Assembly (NCBI GenBank): GCA_009778235.1
Contig: WRKE01000256.1
Location: 1 to 9,380, forward strand
DNA length: 9,380 nucleotides
Origin: Pseudomonadota bacterium
Lineage (GTDB): Bacteria; Desulfobacterota; Desulfobulbia; Desulfobulbales; Desulfobulbaceae
Direction: 5' to 3'
Part shown: positions 5,341 to 9,380 of the stretch, one piece after another
Layout: every line of letters starts with the position of its first letter
Numbering within the stretch: the stretch's first letter is position 1
Program-made: the position numbers and the translations under genes
The notes under the pieces: model-generated
Told to the model about the DNA's origin: nothing
What the model saw: only the letters and a program-made list of their open reading frames with translations
The model's database searches: none

Positions 5341-6294
5341 TTAAAACTCCACGGAAACCGCGCCCGGTCCGTCGACGCGGCAATAAATCAACTTGTTTGA
5401 ACTGATATTTTTGACCGAGATGGTTTCGCCCACCCGGCCATCATTTTTGGCCAGCCCATTGGTGGTCAGCAGCATCGAACCTTTTCGCGCTGAAATCTTG
5501 ACCATCTCTCCCTCCTTGATCACCGGCGGCAGGACGAGGTGATCCGCCTTGAGGATCGTGCCTGCCGCGACCGTGCGGGCAACCTGTTTGCCTAGGATAT
5601 CATCCCGGACAAACAAGGGGTTGCTGACGCCGCCAATATTTTGACGCTGCATCACCACGTTCTCCGTGGTCACCACATCGCCCTTGTGCAAGGTGGTCGC
5701 AGCGGTCAGGACCTCGGCCACCAGCTCCAGCCGCCCCCGGACCGTGCTGGTGCCGGAGGGCTTGCCATCGATGAACAGGGCGATGGTGAAACTGGTGCTG
5801 CCCACGATGCCGGGACGGGATGGGGTGATTTTCCAGGTAAGCGTGCCGGCGGGCAACATCATTTCGTCCGGGGTCTGGATCGAAGAGAAACGGATTTCCG
5901 CACTCGGAAAAATAGCAGCGTTTTCTTTGAGATAGGTAGCGATCATCTCCTGCATCCGCTCTTTGGTCAACCGCACGCCCGCCCGTTCCACCACGATGCT
6001 CTGGCTGCCCTGCCAGTCGACATCAGCCGCCTCGGGATGGTTGCGCAGGGTGTTGATCACGGTGACGACGGATAACTCCTTTGTTTTTCCCGGCGCCGGG
6101 GCCGTTGCCACTTGGAGTTGCCCGAGTGTTTCGGTTTCGCTGTCCGGAGGCTGGATGATCGCAATATCGGCCAGGACGATCTTGGGGCCGGTCACCACGG
6201 CATTGGCCTTGAACTGAACCGTGACCTGGGCGGCCACGGACAGTGGAGAGAGAAACAGGCAGCAACTGATCAGGAACAAGCCGATATTATTCAA
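5341..6294 (-). CDS. flgA: FlgA, P-ring assembly chaperone
   Basis: The 317-residue secreted protein helps FlgI polymerise into the P ring in the periplasm. A hydrophobic signal peptide covers residues 1-22, with cleavage around VAA-Q. The C-terminal part is typical: a SAF-like domain at about residues 195-255 (TTLHKGDVVTTENVVMQRQN, then DDILGKQVARTVAAGTILKA), then a beta domain ending GDGP-like VDGPGAVSVEF. It is about 100 residues longer than the 219-residue E. coli protein; the extra length is in the N-terminal half. The start is a TTG at 6294, five bases after the flgG stop; no ATG or GTG lies close upstream in frame and an internal start would remove the signal peptide. The ribosome site is weak and the first residues MNNIG carry no positive charge, both unusual. 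Translation probably depends on coupling to flgG. Confidence 0.92.
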   Translation of the reverse strand: MNNIGLFLISCCLFLSPLSVAAQVTVQFKANAVVTGPKIVLADIAIIQPPDSETETLGQLQVATAPAPGKTKELSVVTVINTLRNHPEAADVDWQGSQSIVVERAGVRLTKERMQEMIATYLKENAAIFPSAEIRFSSIQTPDEMMLPAGTLTWKITPSRPGIVGSTSFTIALFIDGKPSGTSTVRGRLELVAEVLTAATTLHKGDVVTTENVVMQRQNIGGVSNPLFVRDDILGKQVARTVAAGTILKADHLVLPPVIKEGEMVKISARKGSMLLTTNGLAKNDGRVGETISVKNISSNKLIYCRVDGPGAVSVEF

Positions 6295-6299
6295 AATTG

Positions 6300-7082
6300 C
6301 TATACCATGTTGGTGACGGTTCTCATCATTTCGTCCGAAGTGGTGATCACCTTGGAGTTGATTTCAAAGGCCCGCTGGGCGGTGATCATCTGGGTCAATT
6401 CTTCGACCATATTGACGTTGGAGTTCTCCACATATCCCTGCAACAGGGTGCCGATGCCGTTGGCTCCGGGAGTGCCGACTATGGGAGGACCCGAGGCGTC
6501 AGTCTCCCGGAACATGTTTTTGCCGATGGCGATCAGGCCGGCGGAATTGACGAAATCGGCGATATCGACGGTGCCCAGTTGCGTCGAGGTGGTGCTGTCG
6601 CCGATGATGGCGCTGATGATACCGGTTTCGCTGATGGTGACATTGCGCGCATCCTCGGGAATGGTGGTTTCCGGCTGAATGGGATAACCGTCGGAGGTGG
6701 TGATCCGGCCGGTACCGTCCAGCTTGAGGTTCCCCGCCCGGGTATAGGCTGTGTTCCCGTCAGGCAAGGTCACCTGGAAGAACCCGGTCCCTTCGATGGC
6801 CACGTCAAAGGTGTTGCCGGTCTGGATAATATCGCCTTCGGTAAAGATTTTGGTGACCGCGGCCGGCTTGACGCCCAATCCTATCTGGATGCCGGTCGGC
6901 GAGGTGGTGTCGTCGGAGGTCGGCGCGCCGGGGACCTTCATGAGCTGGTAGAGCAGGTCCTGGAAGTCGGCCCGGCTTTTCTTGAACCCGGAGGTTTGGA
7001 CGTTGGCCAGGTTGTTGGCGATAACGTCCATGTTGAGGGTTTGGGCCGACATGCCGGTGGTTGATGTCCAGAGTGAGCGCAT
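6300..7082 (-). CDS. flgG: FlgG, flagellar distal rod protein
   Basis: The 260-residue protein, the same length as E. coli FlgG, builds the distal rod. The N-terminus MRSLWTSTTGMSAQTLNMDV is followed by the rod motif NNLANVQTSGFKKSRADF (about residues 23-40). The centre has FDVAIEGTGFFQVTLPDG and AYTRAGNLKLDGTGRI, the shared core of FlgG and FlgE-like proteins. The C-terminal helix, about residues 215-260, reads VENSNVNMVEELTQMITAQR followed by AFEINSKVITTSDEMMRTVT. The ATG at 7082 matches the universal FlgG start, with GGAGG nine bases upstream; an in-frame start 12 codons earlier is rejected. It follows flgF by 53 bases and is followed at once by flgA. Confidence 0.98.
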   Translation of the reverse strand: MRSLWTSTTGMSAQTLNMDVIANNLANVQTSGFKKSRADFQDLLYQLMKVPGAPTSDDTTSPTGIQIGLGVKPAAVTKIFTEGDIIQTGNTFDVAIEGTGFFQVTLPDGNTAYTRAGNLKLDGTGRITTSDGYPIQPETTIPEDARNVTISETGIISAIIGDSTTSTQLGTVDIADFVNSAGLIAIGKNMFRETDASGPPIVGTPGANGIGTLLQGYVENSNVNMVEELTQMITAQRAFEINSKVITTSDEMMRTVTNMV

Positions 7083-7096
7083 AGGGGTGAACCTCC
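7083..7096 (-). promoter_or_regulatory. Ribosome binding site fixing the flgG start
   Basis: GGAGG at 7096-7092 on the minus strand lies nine bases before the ATG at 7082. It falls inside the longer alternative reading frame that begins at 7118, which supports the shorter, family-typical FlgG. Confidence 0.7.
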
Positions 7097-7135
7097 GAGT
7101 ATTATGTTGCGCCGTCAACGGGTGACGATGGCTGG

Positions 7136-7870
7136 TTAGCTGATGGAGCCGAGCTCATCTTGTTTTTCGCTGATCTTCGAGTAGGTCTCCAAGACCTTGG
7201 TATGGGCTTCAAAGGCGCGCTGACTGGCGATCATGGCGGTCATTTCCTCGACCATGTTGACGTTGGCGGTCTCCAGATTGCCCTGCACCACCCGAGTCCC
7301 GGTTGCCGGCTGATCGCCACCCTGCGAAAGCTTGTAGAGGGATTGGCTGACCTTGGTCAGTTTGTCCGGCTCAGGCACGGTAAAGACCTGCAGAGCGCCG
7401 CTGCTCGCCTCGCCGTTGACGGAAATTGCGCCGGTGTCAGCGATGACGATATCCTTGCCCTGAGAGGTATCGAGTTGGATGGGTCCGTTATCGGCCCCCA
7501 GTACGGTATAGCCGTCATTGGTCATGAGGGTGCCGGTGGCGTCAAGGGTCAGTTGGCCGGCGCGGGTATAAAAAAACTCATTGCCCTTGCGCACCTTTAA
7601 AAATCCAGGGCCATCGATGGCCACATCCAATGGGCGACCGGTGGTCTGCATGCCTCCCTGGCTGAAATCGGTATCGATGGTGCGGGTACGGGCATAGTTG
7701 ATTCCCTTGGTTGCCCGCGTCTGTTGGGCCCCATGCAGCAAGGAGGCGAAGCTGATCCGGTCCTTCTTGAACCCGGTGGTGCTGATATTGGCCAGATTGG
7801 AGGAGATGTTGTTCATCGCCTGTTCCCTGGTCAAGGCGCCGCTGAGGGCGCTGTATTTTCCAGAAACCAT
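7136..7870 (-). CDS. flgF: FlgF, proximal/middle rod protein
   Basis: The 244-residue protein is a rod subunit located below FlgG and exported by the flagellar type III system. It opens MVSGKYSALSGALTREQAMN and has the rod motif NNISSNLANISTTGFKKDRI at residues 20-39. The core PLDVAIDGPGFLKVRKGNEF, FYTRAGQLTLDATGTL and the C-terminal helix ANVNMVEEMTAMIASQRAFE mirror the neighbouring FlgG, its paralogue. It is distinguished from FlgG by its shorter length, by the start MVSGKYSALSGA and by its place directly before flgG. The length agrees with the usual FlgF of about 240-250 residues. The ATG at 7870 has GGAG four bases upstream. It is the first gene of the flgF-G-A-H-I-J run, behind the candidate sigma-54 promoter at 7942-7957. 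Confidence 0.96.
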   Translation of the reverse strand: MVSGKYSALSGALTREQAMNNISSNLANISTTGFKKDRISFASLLHGAQQTRATKGINYARTRTIDTDFSQGGMQTTGRPLDVAIDGPGFLKVRKGNEFFYTRAGQLTLDATGTLMTNDGYTVLGADNGPIQLDTSQGKDIVIADTGAISVNGEASSGALQVFTVPEPDKLTKVSQSLYKLSQGGDQPATGTRVVQGNLETANVNMVEEMTAMIASQRAFEAHTKVLETYSKISEKQDELGSIS

Positions 7871-7941
7871 GGGACTCCGTTTGTAGGTGTTGTTCTCACT
7901 GATGTTTTAATGCTTTTCGGAAATCAACCGGTGCTTCTTTA

Positions 7942-7957
7942 TGCAAAAAGACCGCCC
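7942..7957 (-). promoter_or_regulatory. Candidate sigma-54 promoter of flgF-flgG-flgA-flgH-flgI-flgJ
   Basis: On the minus strand the 16 bases GGGCGGTCTTTTTGCA (7957-7942) keep the essential -24 GG and -12 GC pairs with exactly ten bases between them. They match TTGCA fully and GGC partly of the consensus TGGCACG-N4-TTGCA. The start would be near 7931, about 60 bases before the flgF ATG, in the 96-base gap after the previous gene. Sigma-54 control of rod and hook genes is well known in many flagellated proteobacteria. The -24 box is only a partial match and no activator site is recognised, so this is tentative. Confidence 0.5.
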
Positions 7958-7966
7958 CACGGATGA

Positions 7967-8383
7967 TCACCGGCCAATTTTGGTCATTTGACAAAGGTTG
8001 AGCAGTTGAGCCGCCTCGATGCTGGAGATCCCGAGAATGGCTGCGATTTGGACACTGTCCATCCCTTGGTCAGCCAACTTTGCTAAAATTCGATATTTTT
8101 CTGGGGTCTGTCTGTCGGTTTTGCCCATGGCGTCCAGCCGGGGCTGCTGGAGTCTGGTGGTCAGGCTGGCCTCTTTTAAGCTGGTGCTGAACGACTGTTC
8201 GGGCAAGGGAACGCAGCCTCCATCTTCCAAGGCAGCGCCAATCTTGCGCTGGATGGTCCGGATGCGTTCGATCTGCCGCCGCCGCATGGTCCGCTGGCGT
8301 CTGGTCAGCAACAGCACGATCGCCAGACCAAGGGCGGCTGCGGCCAGGAAACTTCCCGAGAAGAGGGGGGTGAGCTGCAACAT
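7967..8383 (-). CDS. Membrane-anchored protein with helix-turn-helix-like C-terminus (DUF2802/DUF6115-like)
   Basis: The 138-residue protein has one hydrophobic segment at about residues 8-27, then a strongly basic stretch (TRRQRTMRRRQIERIR) that would keep the remainder in the cytoplasm. A variable linker lies at about 50-92. The C-terminal block, about 94-131, reads PEKYRILAKLADQGMDSVQI followed by AAILGISSIEAAQLL, which has the shape of a small helix-turn-helix of the kind in DUF2802 and DUF6115 proteins found at the ends of flagellar and chemotaxis operons. Whether it binds DNA is unknown. The ATG at 8383 is 15 bases after the fliA stop, with GAGAGG upstream, so it is probably co-transcribed with fliA. 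Two cysteines (57 and 131) are present. Family placement is from memory of motif and context only. Confidence 0.8.
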   Translation of the reverse strand: MLQLTPLFSGSFLAAAALGLAIVLLLTRRQRTMRRRQIERIRTIQRKIGAALEDGGCVPLPEQSFSTSLKEASLTTRLQQPRLDAMGKTDRQTPEKYRILAKLADQGMDSVQIAAILGISSIEAAQLLNLCQMTKIGR

Positions 8384-8398
8384 GATGGCCTCTCAGGT

Positions 8399-9133
8399 TC
8401 AAGGTTCGTACAAATCCGAGTTGATCAACTTGACCCGCAATTTCAACAGGGCCTGACTGTGCAACTGGGAAACCCGGCCCTCGGAAAGACTCAACACCTC
8501 GGCTATTTCCTTCTGGGTGAGTTCCTCGTAGTAATACAGGGCGATGACCAGCCGCTCCTTTTCCGAAAGCTCTTCCAGGACCTCGGCCAACAGCCGGGTC
8601 ATCTCCTGCTTTTCGATCAATTCGGCAGGGGCGAGGCCGCCGACATCCTCCAGGGTGTCGAGAAAACTGCGTCCTTCCTCGGTGTGATCAAGGGTTTCAT
8701 GGAGACTGACGCAGCCCAGATGGCTGACATTGGCCAGCAGATTGCGGTAATCGTCCAGGGATATGCCCATCTCGACGGCCATTTCCTCCTCGTCCGGCGA
8801 GCGGCCCAACAGGCGCTCCAGCCGGAGCATGGTCTGGGTCAGTTGATTCTGCTTGTCGCGCATCGACCGGGAAAACCAGTCGAGCTTGCGCATTTCATCC
8901 AAGATGGCGCCGCGCACGCGGTGTTCGGCAAAGGTCTTGAATTTCACGCCCTTGGCATCGTCAAATTTGTTGGCGGCATCGATCAGGCCGACCATGGCGG
9001 CGCTGATCATGTCCTCCTTGGTCATGAAACTTGGCACTTGGGGGATCATGCGCTGCACCACCAGTTCGACCAGGGGCATGTGATCCCTGATCAGTTGGGA
9101 ACGATCATCAAGCGGCGGTACCGGAGGAAGCAT
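8399..9133 (-). CDS. fliA: FliA, flagellar sigma factor 28
   Basis: This sigma-70-family factor directs RNA polymerase to late flagellar promoters and is held by FlgM. From the ATG at 9133 it has 244 residues, close to the 239 of E. coli FliA. Region 2 is at about residues 11-90 (LIRDHMPLVELVVQRM, then MISAAMVGLIDAANKFDDAK, then FKTFAEHRVRGAILDEMRKL and DWFSRSMR, the FliA-type DW.(P/S)R.(L/M)R end). Region 3 is at about 95-150. Region 4 is at about 180-236 with the recognition helix region LTQKEIAEVLSLSEGRVSQL. A TTG at 9154 would add seven residues but has only T-rich sequence before it, while a weak GAGAA lies five bases before the ATG. The start is not fully certain. It follows flhG by 18 to 39 bases. 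Two promoters of its type are in this window. Confidence 0.96.
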   Translation of the reverse strand: MLPPVPPLDDRSQLIRDHMPLVELVVQRMIPQVPSFMTKEDMISAAMVGLIDAANKFDDAKGVKFKTFAEHRVRGAILDEMRKLDWFSRSMRDKQNQLTQTMLRLERLLGRSPDEEEMAVEMGISLDDYRNLLANVSHLGCVSLHETLDHTEEGRSFLDTLEDVGGLAPAELIEKQEMTRLLAEVLEELSEKERLVIALYYYEELTQKEIAEVLSLSEGRVSQLHSQALLKLRVKLINSDLYEP

Positions 9134-9172
9134 GGCGATTCTCGGTGATGTCAATAAACAAAAAAATGTGGA

Positions 9173-9380
9173 TCATTTGGCGCCGAATTCAAGCAGGCGT
9201 TTCCAGAAAAATTGAATCGATCCCTTGGGCCCGAGCGTCTGGGGTTCCTGGACCACGGTGCGCGCCAGGGCCTCGAAGGCATGGCTGGTCCGGCTGTCGG
9301 GGAAGAGCTGCACCAGGGTTTGCTGCTTGCGGATGGCGTCCACCATCAGCCGGTCGCGGGGGATCGAGCCGATATAGTCG
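9173..9380 (-). CDS. flhG: FlhG (FleN/YlxH) MinD-like ATPase, C-terminal fragment
   Basis: The last 68 codons are present, with the start beyond the right edge. The first in-frame codon begins at base 9379. The translation opens DYIGSIPRDRLMVDAIRKQQ, continues TLVQLFPDSRTSHAFEALAR and ends SIQFFWKRLLEFGAK before a TGA at 9175-9173. The G-x-I-P-x-D strand followed by V-x-x-A-x-(R/K)-x-(Q/R)-x-L is the late part of MinD/ParA-type ATPases, and the aromatic, basic IQFFWKRLL end resembles the C-terminal membrane-binding helix of FlhG. FlhG limits flagellar number and position, usually with the GTPase FlhF. Its place directly before fliA is the classical flhF-flhG-fliA order. The nucleotide-binding P-loop lies outside the window and cannot be checked. 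Confidence 0.9.
   Translation of the reverse strand, partial: DYIGSIPRDRLMVDAIRKQQTLVQLFPDSRTSHAFEALARTVVQEPQTLGPKGSIQFFWKRLLEFGAK

Noticed and set aside
6164..6171. GCCGATAT on the minus strand inside flgA, a possible sigma-28 -10 box
   Set aside because: No TAAA lies 15 or 16 bases upstream, and the site is explained by flgA coding sequence.
6297..7064. Plus-strand open frame of 255 codons
   Set aside because: It lies antisense to flgG along nearly its whole length. Its Gly/Asp/Val-rich product resembles no family; it is a shadow of a GC-rich coding strand.
8459..9148. Plus-strand open frame of 229 codons
   Set aside because: It lies antisense to fliA, whose three sigma regions are all intact; the antisense product is rich in His/Gln/Gly with no recognisable motif.
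9368..9375. GCCGATAT on the plus strand within flhG
   Set aside because: No TAAA -35 element at the right distance, and it would read away from the operon; it is explained by flhG codons.
1..9380. CRISPR arrays, insertion sequences, tRNA or rRNA genes, phage or defence genes
   Set aside because: I saw no regularly spaced repeats, transposase-like frames or RNA-gene signatures; the window is continuous flagellar coding sequence.

Overview
The window is a block of flagellar genes, all on the minus strand, so it is read from high to low coordinates. Gene content and order are flhG, fliA, a small membrane protein with a DNA-binding-like C-terminus, flgF-flgG-flgA-flgH-flgI-flgJ, an unnamed 188-residue gene, flgM, flgN, flgK and flgL. 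The L- and P-ring genes flgH and flgI show a Gram-negative envelope. A stand-alone rod-binding FlgJ, flgA inside the rod/ring operon, and flgM-flgN-flgK-flgL directly downstream recall the former Deltaproteobacteria (Desulfobacterota, for example Desulfobulbus- or Geobacter-like bacteria). That placement is inferred from gene order and protein style; no marker gene is present to prove it.

Layout from right to left. (1) 9380-7967: the C-terminus of FlhG (MinD-like flagellar number regulator), FliA (sigma-28) and a 138-residue membrane-anchored protein with a helix-turn-helix-like end. (2) 7870-3095: a tight operon for the distal rod and rings (flgF, flgG, flgA, flgH, flgI, flgJ). It is preceded by a plausible sigma-54 promoter at 7942-7957. 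(3) 2962-1729: the 188-residue gene, flgM and flgN, behind a convincing sigma-28 promoter at 3037-3064. (4) 1456-1: flgK and the start of flgL, behind a second sigma-28 promoter at 1572-1599.

The parts form a regulatory loop. FliA is made from the right-hand end. Rod and ring proteins are made early, probably under sigma-54. FlgM holds FliA inactive until the hook-basal body is finished and exports FlgM. Free FliA then transcribes more FlgM, the FlgK/FlgL chaperone FlgN, and the hook-filament junction proteins FlgK and FlgL.

Most of the window is conventional flagellar machinery. The items most worth a second look are the uncharacterised 188-residue gene that leads the flgM operon under sigma-28 control, the pair of sigma-28 promoters that share a one-base-longer spacer, the membrane-anchored protein after fliA, and the candidate sigma-54 promoter before flgF. 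Almost all of the DNA is coding. The only non-coding stretches above 60 bases are 1457-1728, 2963-3094 and 7871-7966, and each holds a candidate promoter.
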